Shown piece after piece: positions 1-7,491 of a stretch of 34,836 nt of DNA (positions within the stretch are counted from its first letter, which is position 1; each line of letters starts with the position of its first letter). Under the pieces are notes generated by a model. The model worked only from the letters and a program-made list of their open reading frames with translations, did no database searches and was not told where the DNA came from. This DNA comes from Lachnospiraceae bacterium. Its GTDB lineage: Bacteria; Bacillota; Clostridia; Lachnospirales; Lachnospiraceae. Location of the stretch: contig JAFZSQ010000096.1 in the NCBI GenBank assembly GCA_017619295.1, positions 1 through 34,836 on the forward strand, read 5' to 3'. A program made the translations under genes and the position numbers.

Positions 1-30
1 TAAAGATTTGGACGATTAGGAGACATTATA

Positions 31-972
31 TTGAGCGAAGAGAAAAGCGGATTTTTTTCCAGATTAAAACAAGGCTTAAGCAAAACCAGAAATAATATTA
101 TTGCGGGACTTGATGCGGCTTTCTCATCTGATTCATATGTTGATGACGATTTCTTTGAGGAGCTGGAAGAACAGCTTATTATGGGTGATGTGGGAGTTAA
201 TGCCACAACCGAAATAATCGATCGATTAAGAGCTGAAGTTAAAGAGAAGAGCATCAGGGACAGAAGCGTTTGTAAGGAATTACTGATTAAGTCCATCAGA
301 GAACAGATGACTGTTGGCGAAACGGCTTATGATTTTGAAGATAAGCAGTCGGTTATTCTTGTTATCGGTGTTAATGGCGTTGGTAAGACCACATCAGTCG
401 GTAAGCTTGCCGGCATATTGAAGGGTAAAGGCCGCAAAGTTCTTATAGGCGCAGCTGACACTTTCAGAGCGGCGGCAGGAGAACAGCTTAAAGAGTGGGC
501 CGACAGAGCAGATTGCCCCATTATTTCGGCTGCAGAGGGAACCGATCCTGCAAGTGTTGTTTTTGACGCTGTTAACGCTGCGAAAGCAAGGAATGTAGAC
601 GTATTGTTGATTGATACCGCAGGACGTCTTCATAACAAGAAGAATCTCATGGAAGAGCTTAAGAAAATGAACAGGATAATCGACAGAGAGTATCCTGACG
701 CTCATAGAGAGAATCTCATTGTTCTTGACGGAACTACAGGCCAGAATGCTATGATGCAGGCCAAGGAATTTGGTGAAGTTGCCAATCTTACCGGTATTAT
801 TCTTACCAAGATGGATGGCACAGCCAAGGGCGGAATTGCCATAGCCATTCAGTCCGAACTAAAGGTACCTGTTAAATACATAGGAGTCGGTGAAACAATA
901 GACGACCTTCAGAAATTTGATTCGAATGCGTTTGTTAACGCCTTATTCGATATAGACAATTCAGAGGAGTAG
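31..972 (+). CDS. ftsY: Signal recognition particle receptor FtsY
   Basis: FtsY is the membrane-associated SRP GTPase that docks ribosome-nascent chain complexes to the Sec translocon. The 313-aa protein has a short N-terminal segment, a helical N domain (about 35-95) and a complete G domain: P-loop GVNGVGKT (113-120), DTFRAAA (143-149), DTAGR (195-199), TKMD (259-262) and GVGE (285-288). The long acidic A domain of proteobacterial FtsY is absent, as is usual in Firmicutes. The start is TTG at 31, chosen because AGGAGA at 18-23 sits 7 bases upstream. A short open frame at 2-19 ending in TAG could be the tail of an upstream gene; smc often precedes ftsY, but five codons cannot show it. The ilvA start follows 6 bases after the stop, so the two are probably co-transcribed. 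Confidence 0.97.
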   Translation: MSEEKSGFFSRLKQGLSKTRNNIIAGLDAAFSSDSYVDDDFFEELEEQLIMGDVGVNATTEIIDRLRAEVKEKSIRDRSVCKELLIKSIREQMTVGETAYDFEDKQSVILVIGVNGVGKTTSVGKLAGILKGKGRKVLIGAADTFRAAAGEQLKEWADRADCPIISAAEGTDPASVVFDAVNAAKARNVDVLLIDTAGRLHNKKNLMEELKKMNRIIDREYPDAHRENLIVLDGTTGQNAMMQAKEFGEVANLTGIILTKMDGTAKGGIAIAIQSELKVPVKYIGVGETIDDLQKFDSNAFVNALFDIDNSEE

Positions 973-978
973 AATAAC

Positions 979-2205
979 ATGGGGAATGAGAACATGCTGA
1001 CACTCGAAAAGTTCGAGGAAGCCAGTGAAATCGTCAAAAAAGTAACTCTTGAAACCAAACTTGTTTACAGCGATCATTTCAGCAGACTCACAGGAAACAG
1101 AGTTTATCTCAAACCTGAGAACATGCAGTTTACGGGCGCATATAAGGTTAGAGGTGCATATTACAAAATAAGCACTTTAAGCGATGCAGAGCGTAAAAAG
1201 GGCATGATTACAGCCTCAGCAGGAAACCACGCGCAGGGTGTTGCTTACGCCGCTTCGTGTTTTGGCGCGAAGGCAACAATTGTTATGCCCACAACAACTC
1301 CCCTTATCAAAGTAAACAGAACCAAAAGCTACGGAGCAGATGTAGTTTTATGCGGTGATGTTTATGATGAGGCTTGTGCAAAAGCATATGAGCTTGCCAA
1401 AGAGAAAGGATATACTTTTATTCATCCTTTCAATGATTTGACAGTTGCAACAGGACAGGGAACCATTGCAATGGAGATATTTAAGGAATTGCCTTTGGTT
1501 GACTACATCCTTGTACCTATTGGCGGTGGTGGACTCGCGACAGGTGTTTCCACTCTTGCAAAGCTTCTTAATCCCAAGATTAAGGTTATCGGTGTTGAGC
1601 CTGCCGGTGCAGCCTGCATGAAGGAGTCTTTAAAGCAGGGTAAGGTTGTTACTTTGCCCAGCGTAAACACAATTGCAGACGGTACAGCAGTTAAGACACC
1701 CGGCGATTTGTTATTCCCTTATTTACAGAAAAACTTAGATGAGATTATTACGGTAGACGATGCCGATCTCGTTACAGCTTTCCTTGATATGGTTGAGAAC
1801 CATAAGATGATTGTTGAGAACTCCGGTCTATTAAGCGTTGCTGCTTTAAAGAAACTCAGAGCAAAGAACAAGAGAGTTGTATCAATCTTAAGCGGTGGTA
1901 ACATGGACGTTATTACCATGTCATCCGTAGTTCAGCAGGGCCTTATCTTTAGAGACAGAATATTTACCGTATCTGTTCTTCTTCCTGATAAACCCGGTGA
2001 ATTATGCAAGGTCGCAGGCGTGGTTGCTGCCGTTAACGGTAACGTTATTAAACTTGAGCACAACCAGTTTGTTTCCACCAACAGAACAGCTGCCGTTGAA
2101 CTTAGAATCACAATGGAAGCCTTCGGAACAGAGCATAAGATGGAAATCATTAATAAGCTTGAGAAAAACGGCTACAGACCTAAACTTGTACAGACAAATA
2201 TTTAG
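979..2205 (+). CDS. ilvA: Threonine ammonia-lyase with C-terminal ACT domain
   Basis: This PLP enzyme deaminates L-threonine to 2-oxobutanoate, the first committed step of isoleucine synthesis or a step in threonine catabolism. The PLP lysine is Lys56 in GAYKVRGA, followed by SAGNHAQG (80-87), the phosphate-binding GGGGLATG (182-189) and SGGNMD (305-310). A single ACT domain (about 330-403) makes it the roughly 400-aa one-ACT form, unlike the 510-aa E. coli IlvA with a doubled regulatory domain. Whether it is biosynthetic or catabolic cannot be decided from sequence. The start at 979 is supported by GAGGAG at 963-968; the internal Met6 is an alternative. A strong terminator follows. Confidence 0.93.
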   Translation: MGNENMLTLEKFEEASEIVKKVTLETKLVYSDHFSRLTGNRVYLKPENMQFTGAYKVRGAYYKISTLSDAERKKGMITASAGNHAQGVAYAASCFGAKATIVMPTTTPLIKVNRTKSYGADVVLCGDVYDEACAKAYELAKEKGYTFIHPFNDLTVATGQGTIAMEIFKELPLVDYILVPIGGGGLATGVSTLAKLLNPKIKVIGVEPAGAACMKESLKQGKVVTLPSVNTIADGTAVKTPGDLLFPYLQKNLDEIITVDDADLVTAFLDMVENHKMIVENSGLLSVAALKKLRAKNKRVVSILSGGNMDVITMSSVVQQGLIFRDRIFTVSVLLPDKPGELCKVAGVVAAVNGNVIKLEHNQFVSTNRTAAVELRITMEAFGTEHKMEIINKLEKNGYRPKLVQTNI

Positions 2206-2210
2206 CATTT

Positions 2211-2240
2211 AAGGCGCAGATTTCTGCGCCTTATTTTTTG
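2211..2240 (+). terminator. Rho-independent terminator after ilvA
   Basis: A perfect 10-bp stem (AAGGCGCAGA at 2211-2220 with TCTGCGCCTT at 2223-2232) is followed by a run of six T at 2234-2239. It separates ftsY-ilvA from the next transcription unit. Confidence 0.9.
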
Positions 2241-2272
2241 CTTATAAAATTTCATTTCTTTAGTGTTTTAGT

Positions 2273-2301
2273 TTGATAGAGAATTGTCTATGTGTTAAAA
2301 T
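2273..2301 (+). promoter_or_regulatory. Sigma-70-type promoter for the acidic protein / hisHF / ung unit
   Basis: TTGATA (2273-2278) and TAAAAT (2296-2301) are separated by 17 bp, in AT-rich DNA directly after the ilvA terminator. Transcription would start near 2308, about 45 bases before the start codon of the next gene. Confidence 0.65.
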
Positions 2302-2353
2302 AATCTTAACTGTATATACGATTTATAACAAATTCGATTGACGAGGAAGTCTC

Positions 2354-4903
2354 ATGAATTCCAATGAAGAGTATTTAGACAATCTACTGAAATCTATGCA
2401 GGACAAGGAAAATGAAGCCGCATCTGTGGACCCTACGGCTGACGATGTTGCGGCAATTTTTGATGGGTTAACAGACGAACCTGCTCCCGTCACAAGCGAA
2501 GCCAATCCTCCTACAGGAGAGGAAGTTTCAGCCATGTCCGATACTGAGATTGCTGATATTCTTGCTTCTATGGATAATCCCACACCTGAAGATCAAATTG
2601 ATTTTTCTGATGAAGCCTTGATGGCAGATGCCATGAAGGATTCTGCCATTGCGGAAATCAATGAACTTTTATACAAGAACGATAATGACGAATACGTAGA
2701 GCCTGATCCTGAAGAGCCTGCACCTTCAAAGAAGGGCGGAAAGAAGGAGAAGGAACCCAAGGAGAAGAAGGGCTTATTCGGTCGTTTCGGACGTAAAAAA
2801 GAGGCGGAGCCTGTAGTAGAGGAAGAAGCGCCTCTGACTATAGAGGAACCTGTTATTGAAGAAGCCCCCTTGACTATCGAAGAACCTGCCATTGAAGAGG
2901 CTCCTTTAACCATTGAGGAACCTATAATCGAAGAAGAACCCCTAGTAGAGGAGGAAATGCCTCTGACTATCGAGGAACCTATAATTGAAGAAGAAGTTCC
3001 TGTAGTAGAGGAAGAAATACCTCTGACTATTGAGGAACCTATAATCGAAGAAGAAGCTCCCGTTGTTGAGGAAGAGATTCCCCTTACTATAGAAGAGCCT
3101 ATCATTGAGGAGGCTCCTGTGGTAGAGGAAGAAGTGCCTCTTAGTATTGAAGAGCCTGTCATAGAAGAGACGCCCGTAGCAGAGGAGGAAATGCCTCTAA
3201 CTATCGAGGAACCCATAATTGAGGAAACACCTTTAGTAGAAGAAGCGCCTGTGGTAGAAGAAGTTCCCGCTACTGAGGAAGCACCCGCTGTCGAAGAAGA
3301 AGCACCTGCTGAATCATCAGAAGATGCTACTTTAGAGAGTATGTTTGGAGACTTCTTTATTGAGCCTTCAAGTGAGCAGAAAGAGTATGTTGAAGAGCCT
3401 GTCGTTGACTTGGATGACGGTCTTGCTGAGCTACTTTCAATTGCCGGTGTTTCTGAAGACGATTTCAAGGGTGAAACTGATGAAAACGCTGCACCTAAAC
3501 AGCCTGCAGTAGAACCTGCAGCCGAAGAACCTGCAATAGGTGAGCCTACACTGGAAGATCTTGTTATGGAAGAAGCGGCAGCTTCTAATGAGGGTGTAAC
3601 CCTTGATCCCAACCTCTTTGGAGGCATGGACAATTTGGGCCTTGATTTTGGCGGTGATTCAGGAGACAGTTCTGCAGCCGGAGAATCCGTGAACCCTGAA
3701 GATTTACTGTTCGCATCCATAGATGAAGTTGAAGAGACTGCAACACCTCTGGCTGATTCTGAAGGGCTGGACGATCTTATGGTTCTCCTTGGAGGTGACG
3801 GTGAAGAAACTGCAGTCGGAGAATCTCTTGATGATATTCCTGAAAAAGGTGCAAAACCTCCTAAGAAAAAAGGCGGTTTCCTTAAGATGATGGAGTTACT
3901 CACCGAGTCTGACGACGATGATGAGGAAGAAGGCGAGAAATTCTCCTTCAAGGATCTTTTCAAGAAGAAAAAGAAGGATGAAGAGCCTGCAGGTGAAGAG
4001 AATCCTACCGGTGCCGATGCAGAAGGTGCAACCACCGATGAGAATAAAGAAGTAAACCGCCAGCTTGATGCCGAAGAAGAAGACGGTAAGAAGAAAAAGA
4101 AAAAGAAGAAGAAACGTAAAAAAGGCGAGCCTGAAGGAGCAGAGGAGTTAGAAGAGAGAGAGCCTCACGAAAGACAGGCGGGCAAGGAAGACGAAGAGTC
4201 TGAAGAAGGCGGAGACGGCGGCAAAAAGGGCAAGAAGAAAAAGAAAGAGAAGAAGAAAAAAGAGCCCAAGCCCGTTGACAACAGACCTTTACCGAAGCTT
4301 TCAAAGAAGAAAGTCAGAGCTACATTCTGCTTTGCACTGACCCTCCTTGCAGCCATTCTTATCTGTGTATTCTTCTTAGGTGATGTTGTATCCAAACAGA
4401 AAGCTCGAAGCGCCTTTTATAAAGGTGATTATGAAGAGTGCTACAGAAACTTCTATGGTAAGAAGCTGACAGAAGGCGATGAGAACATGTTTAAGAAGGC
4501 CGAACTGCTTCTCTACCTTAACAGAAATAAAGAGCGTTATTACGAGTACCTTGCAATTGATGACGAATACCATGCTTTGGATTCCTTATTGGATGCTGTA
4601 CTTAACAAGAGCGCCTTTATGCAGAAAGCTTCACTGTATGGCTTTGATGCAGAAGCTACTGCAGCCTACAATGAAATCCTGGACATCCTATCGACCTACG
4701 GTCTTTCTGAGGAAGATGCAGAAAGAATCAATGCGATTGAACAGGATGCCGTATATACACTCTATGTTCGTTCGATTGTCGATGGAACAGATCTCATTAT
4801 CCCTGATTATTTGCAGGATGGATATTTTGAAGAAAGAGTGAATGCATTAATGAACGGGGAAGATAATACAGATAATGAGCAGTTCGAAGATAGCGATAAT
4901 TGA
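2354..4903 (+). CDS. Large acidic Pro/Glu-repeat single-pass membrane protein, function unknown
   Basis: I do not recognise a characterised family. The 849-aa protein starts with EEYLDNLLKSM, then has a very acidic, probably disordered segment. Residues 160-318 carry a degenerate repeat built on PLTIEEP (8 copies beginning at 160, 172, 184, 203, 223, 243, 262 and 281). Several short amphipathic motifs are spaced through the acidic region (for example LAELLSIAG, PEDLLFASI, LDDLMVLLG). Lysine-rich blocks lie at 579-590 and 624-637. One membrane segment (about 655-676) follows KKKVR, predicting a 650-residue cytosolic N-terminus. The outside domain of about 170 residues is helical and TPR-like (SAFYKGDYEECYRNF). 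The start is supported by GAGGA at 2343-2347. Its last 29 bases overlap hisH, so it is probably co-transcribed with hisHF. A scaffold role is only a guess. Confidence 0.85.
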   Translation: MNSNEEYLDNLLKSMQDKENEAASVDPTADDVAAIFDGLTDEPAPVTSEANPPTGEEVSAMSDTEIADILASMDNPTPEDQIDFSDEALMADAMKDSAIAEINELLYKNDNDEYVEPDPEEPAPSKKGGKKEKEPKEKKGLFGRFGRKKEAEPVVEEEAPLTIEEPVIEEAPLTIEEPAIEEAPLTIEEPIIEEEPLVEEEMPLTIEEPIIEEEVPVVEEEIPLTIEEPIIEEEAPVVEEEIPLTIEEPIIEEAPVVEEEVPLSIEEPVIEETPVAEEEMPLTIEEPIIEETPLVEEAPVVEEVPATEEAPAVEEEAPAESSEDATLESMFGDFFIEPSSEQKEYVEEPVVDLDDGLAELLSIAGVSEDDFKGETDENAAPKQPAVEPAAEEPAIGEPTLEDLVMEEAAASNEGVTLDPNLFGGMDNLGLDFGGDSGDSSAAGESVNPEDLLFASIDEVEETATPLADSEGLDDLMVLLGGDGEETAVGESLDDIPEKGAKPPKKKGGFLKMMELLTESDDDDEEEGEKFSFKDLFKKKKKDEEPAGEENPTGADAEGATTDENKEVNRQLDAEEEDGKKKKKKKKKRKKGEPEGAEELEEREPHERQAGKEDEESEEGGDGGKKGKKKKKEKKKKEPKPVDNRPLPKLSKKKVRATFCFALTLLAAILICVFFLGDVVSKQKARSAFYKGDYEECYRNFYGKKLTEGDENMFKKAELLLYLNRNKERYYEYLAIDDEYHALDSLLDAVLNKSAFMQKASLYGFDAEATAAYNEILDILSTYGLSEEDAERINAIEQDAVYTLYVRSIVDGTDLIIPDYLQDGYFEERVNALMNGEDNTDNEQFEDSDN
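2831..3307 (+). repeat. In-frame degenerate PLTIEEP repeat array
   Basis: Eight copies of PL(T/S)IEEP followed by IIEE/PVVEEE variants. The first copies are spaced 12 residues apart, the later ones 19-20. The DNA of each copy differs by synonymous changes (for example ctgactatagaggaacct against cttagtattgaagagcct), so the protein pattern is conserved better than the nucleotide pattern. The array fades out into EAP-rich sequence after about residue 292. Confidence 0.85.
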
Positions 4904-5492
4904 TTACGACGCAGGTAATATCAAGAGCGTAGAAAGAGCCATAGCTTATTGCGGTGGTGAAGCAATATTGACAAGAGATCCTAAAGTATTGATGGATGCT
5001 CCCAAGGTAATTCTTCCGGGAGTTGGGTCTTTTGGCGATGCCATGGATAAGTTAAAGAAATACGACCTTATTGATACAATCCATGATTATGTAAAAACCG
5101 GTAAACCTTTTTTGGGCATATGCTTAGGACTCCAGCTTTTATTTGATGGAAGCGATGAATCTCCCGAAGCAATAGGCCTTGGATTATTAAAGGGATATAT
5201 TCATAAAATACCTGATAATCTTGGCCTCAAAGTACCTCAGATTGGCTGGAACTCATTGGATTATCCCAATAAAGGAAGATTATTCAAAGACATTCCTGAA
5301 GGCAGCTTTGTATATTTCGTGCATTCATACTATTTGAAGGCAGAGGACCCTTCAATTGTTGTTGCCACAACCGATTATGGCGTATGTGTACATGCATCGG
5401 TTGAGAAGGACAACGTTTTTGGATGCCAGTTCCATCCCGAGAAGAGCTCGGATGTTGGACTTAGAATAATTAAGAATTTCCTGGAGTTATAA
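4875..5492 (+). CDS. hisH: Imidazole glycerol phosphate synthase, glutamine amidotransferase subunit
   Basis: HisH hydrolyses glutamine and channels ammonia to HisF for formation of IGP and AICAR in histidine biosynthesis. The class I amidotransferase triad is complete: Cys83 in GICLGLQ, His187 and Glu189 in FHPEK. The length of 205 aa is normal. The ATG at 4875 lies inside the last codons of the preceding gene (29-base overlap), with only a distant GGGGA at 4855-4859, so translation is probably coupled. The family usually begins close to the first IAIIDY strand, which fits this start. Confidence 0.96.
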   Translation: MSSSKIAIIDYDAGNIKSVERAIAYCGGEAILTRDPKVLMDAPKVILPGVGSFGDAMDKLKKYDLIDTIHDYVKTGKPFLGICLGLQLLFDGSDESPEAIGLGLLKGYIHKIPDNLGLKVPQIGWNSLDYPNKGRLFKDIPEGSFVYFVHSYYLKAEDPSIVVATTDYGVCVHASVEKDNVFGCQFHPEKSSDVGLRIIKNFLEL

Positions 5493-5493
5493 G

Positions 5494-6258
5494 ATGCACA
5501 CCAAAAGAATCATTCCCTGCCTTGATATAAAGGATGGCAGAGTTGTCAAAGGGATAAATTTTGTTAACTTAAGAGATGCCGGTGATCCCGCTTCCGTTGC
5601 AAAAGCTTATGATGCTGCGGGAGCCGATGAATTGGTATTTCTTGATATAACTGCTTCGGCTGACGCAAGAGATACACAGCTTGCATGGGTAAGAGAAGTA
5701 GCAAATCAGGTTTTTATTCCTTTCACTGTCGGAGGTGGAATAAAAACTGTAGATGATTTCAAAATCCTTTTAAGGGAAGGCGCAGATAAAATTTCCATTA
5801 ATTCTGCTGCAATAATGAATCCGAATCTTATAAGTGAAGCTGCTTATAAGTTTGGAAGTCAGTGCGTTGTTGTGGCTATAGATGCCAAGCGGAGAGACGA
5901 TAATTCAGGCTGGAATATCTACAAGAATGGCGGAAGAGTAGATATGGGTATTGATGCTGTTGAATGGGCTATTAAGGCCGTGTCTTTAGGCGCCGGCGAA
6001 ATACTTTTGACCAGCATGGACTGTGACGGTACCAAAGAAGGATATGATCTGGAATTAACCAAAATAATAGCAGAGAATGTTAACGTTCCTGTTATTGCAT
6101 CCGGAGGAGCCGGAAGCAAACAGGACTTTTATGATGTTCTGACGGATGCTAAAGCTGATGCAGCCCTGGTGGCTTCGCTTTTCCATTTCAAGGAACTTGA
6201 GATTAATGATGTAAAGAGATTCCTCAGAGATAAGGGTGTCTCTGTAAGACTGGACTAA
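5494..6258 (+). CDS. hisF: Imidazole glycerol phosphate synthase, cyclase subunit
   Basis: HisF is the (beta/alpha)8 partner of HisH that converts PRFAR and ammonia to imidazole glycerol phosphate and AICAR. The two catalytic aspartates fall at the canonical positions, Asp11 (PCLDIKDG) and Asp130 (VVAIDAKR). The phosphate-binding loops FTVGGGI (77-83) and ASGGAG are present. At 254 aa the protein is full length. Its ATG is one base after the hisH stop, with GGAG about 10 bases upstream, so the two subunits are translated as a pair. No other his gene is in the window; hisHF is separate from any larger his operon visible here. Confidence 0.97.
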   Translation: MHTKRIIPCLDIKDGRVVKGINFVNLRDAGDPASVAKAYDAAGADELVFLDITASADARDTQLAWVREVANQVFIPFTVGGGIKTVDDFKILLREGADKISINSAAIMNPNLISEAAYKFGSQCVVVAIDAKRRDDNSGWNIYKNGGRVDMGIDAVEWAIKAVSLGAGEILLTSMDCDGTKEGYDLELTKIIAENVNVPVIASGGAGSKQDFYDVLTDAKADAALVASLFHFKELEINDVKRFLRDKGVSVRLD

Positions 6259-6263
6259 TGTAA

Positions 6264-6938
6264 ATGAGCGCTATTGACAATGATTGGCTCCCTGTGCTTG
6301 AACAGGAGTTTAAAAAGCCATATTATAGAGAACTTTATAACTTCGTTAAGGACGAATATAATACCAAGGTTATTTATCCACCGGCTGATGAACTTTTCAG
6401 CGCCTTTCACTTTACACCTCTTAGTAAAGTAAAGGTTGTTATTCTTGGTCAGGATCCCTATCATGAACCCGGAGAAGCTCATGGCCTTTGCTTTTCGGTT
6501 AAACCCGGCATTAAGATTCCGCCAAGCCTTGTTAACATCTACAAGGAATTAAATGATGATCTGGGTTGTAAGATACCTAACAACGGATATCTTGAGAAGT
6601 GGGCAAGACAGGGCGTACTATTACTCAACACAGTTTTGACAGTGAGAGCTCACCAGGCCTTTTCCCATAAAGAAAAGGGATGGGAAACTTTTACGGATGC
6701 GGTTATTGAACAGCTAAATAAGATTGACAGACCTATTGTATTTATATTATGGGGCTCTCCGGCACAAAAAAAGTGCAGTATGTTAAATAATCCCAAGCAC
6801 TTGATTCTTAAGTCGGTTCACCCCAGTCCCCTGTCAGCTTACAGAGGATTTTTCGGAAGCAAGCCCTTCAGTAAAACCAACGATTTTCTGGTTAAAAACG
6901 GGCTTGATCCCATTGACTGGCAAATAGAAGATTTTTAG
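6264..6938 (+). CDS. ung: Uracil-DNA glycosylase, family 1
   Basis: Ung removes uracil from DNA to start base excision repair. The water-activating motif [13 protein letters not shown] (from 62, Asp64) and the minor-groove loop [11 protein letters not shown] with His186 are intact. The length of 224 aa is typical for family 1. The ATG is 5 bases after the hisF stop, with no clear Shine-Dalgarno sequence, so it probably depends on coupling to hisF. It complements the dUTPase gene further along the window, which keeps uracil out of DNA in the first place. Confidence 0.96.
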   Translation: MSAIDNDWLPVLEQEFKKPYYRELYNFVKDEYNTKVIYPPADELFSAFHFTPLSKVKVVILGQDPYHEPGEAHGLCFSVKPGIKIPPSLVNIYKELNDDLGCKIPNNGYLEKWARQGVLLLNTVLTVRAHQAFSHKEKGWETFTDAVIEQLNKIDRPIVFILWGSPAQKKCSMLNNPKHLILKSVHPSPLSAYRGFFGSKPFSKTNDFLVKNGLDPIDWQIEDF

Positions 6939-6948
6939 CAAATCCAAC

Positions 6949-6977
6949 TTGTAAATGGATTTAATATATGTTATCAT
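6949..6977 (+). promoter_or_regulatory. Promoter for tRNA-Leu
   Basis: TTGTAA (6949-6954) and TATCAT (6972-6977) are separated by 17 bp. The predicted start near 6984 falls at a small hairpin (CGGTC at 6984-6988, GACCG at 6996-7000) that precedes the mature tRNA by 8 bases. Confidence 0.55.
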
Positions 6978-7008
6978 GGATTTCGGTCGTTATCTGACCG
7001 TAATAAAA

Positions 7009-7091
7009 GCAGGAGTGGCGGAATGGCAGACGCATCAGACTCAAAATCTGACGCTGGTGACAGTGTGTGGGTTCAAGTCCCATCTCCTGCA
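7009..7091 (+). tRNA. tRNA-Leu(CAA)
   Basis: The acceptor arm GCAGGAG (7009-7015) pairs with CTCCTGC (7084-7090), with discriminator A at 7091. The anticodon stem TCAGA/TCTGA encloses loop CTCAAAA, giving anticodon CAA, which reads the leucine codon UUG. The long class II variable arm (CGCTG/CAGTG, loop GTGA) and the T loop TTCAAGT are present. The 3' CCA is not encoded, so CCA must be added after transcription. Confidence 0.95.
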
Positions 7092-7093
7092 TT

Positions 7094-7130
7094 AAACCTT
7101 CGATAACATGTGTATCGAAGGTTTTTTCTT
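7094..7130 (+). terminator. Rho-independent terminator after tRNA-Leu
   Basis: A perfect 12-bp stem (7094-7105 with 7113-7124, loop ACATGTG) runs into a T-rich tail. It starts 3 bases after the tRNA end, so the tRNA is a monocistronic unit. Confidence 0.92.
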
Positions 7131-7154
7131 TTTGATTTCACATGAGGGCGATTA

Positions 7155-7475
7155 ATGACTTGTAAAGAGGCCGAGAGATTAATTCCGGTTTTTATTGAAA
7201 ATCAATTGAATTACAGAGAACTTGAAAAGTTCCTTGATCATATCAAAAACTGTCCCGCCTGTATGGAAGAAATGTCGGTGCAGTTTCTGGTTGCAGAAGG
7301 TATGAAAAGGCTTGAAGACGGCGGCTCTCTTGAACTTGAGGGAGAACTGAAGAATCTTTTGACGGATTCAAAAAGAGCTCTTTCAAAGCACAGACTGTTC
7401 TGGCGTATCGGTTTAGGCCTTGAATTTGGCGCCGTTATCATTATGCTTGTCATGCTTGTTGTTTATCTAATCTGA
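7155..7475 (+). CDS. Small membrane protein with zinc-finger (zf-HC2 / anti-sigma-like) domain
   Basis: A 106-aa protein with an N-terminal putative zinc site: Cys3, His29, Cys33 and Cys36, the H-x3-C-x2-C pattern of ZAS-type anti-sigma factors. A linker and one C-terminal membrane segment (about 84-105) follow. In characterised ZAS proteins this domain binds an ECF sigma factor, but no sigma gene lies beside it; the next gene is polA. It could be an anti-sigma factor for a distant sigma or a different membrane-bound zinc protein. The start is supported by GAGGG at 7144-7148. It lies just after the tRNA terminator, and I see no clear promoter between them. Confidence 0.8.
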   Translation: MTCKEAERLIPVFIENQLNYRELEKFLDHIKNCPACMEEMSVQFLVAEGMKRLEDGGSLELEGELKNLLTDSKRALSKHRLFWRIGLGLEFGAVIIMLVMLVVYLI

Positions 7476-7491
7476 TTATTTGAGGTTTCGT

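Noticed and set aside
2593-4035. 480-codon open frame on the minus strand opposite the acidic protein
   Set aside because: It is the mirror of Glu/Pro/Ala-rich codons and reads as low-complexity Ser/Gly/Thr. It has no start-site support and no domain.
4087-4125. A-rich lysine tract (AAAAAAG at 4118-4124) as a frameshift site
   Set aside because: The zero frame continues through a membrane segment and a sensible C-terminal domain, and I saw no meaningful protein in an alternate frame or stimulatory structure.
4479-4841. 120-codon plus-strand frame inside the acidic gene
   Set aside because: Shadow frame within the coding region of the outer domain; composition is not protein-like.
6940-6962. 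7-bp inverted repeat AAATCCA/TGGATTT after ung as a terminator
   Set aside because: There is no T run behind it and its loop contains the -35 of the tRNA promoter.
7480-7491. Upstream TTG start for polA
   Set aside because: TTGAGG is itself the ribosome binding site for the ATG at 7492.
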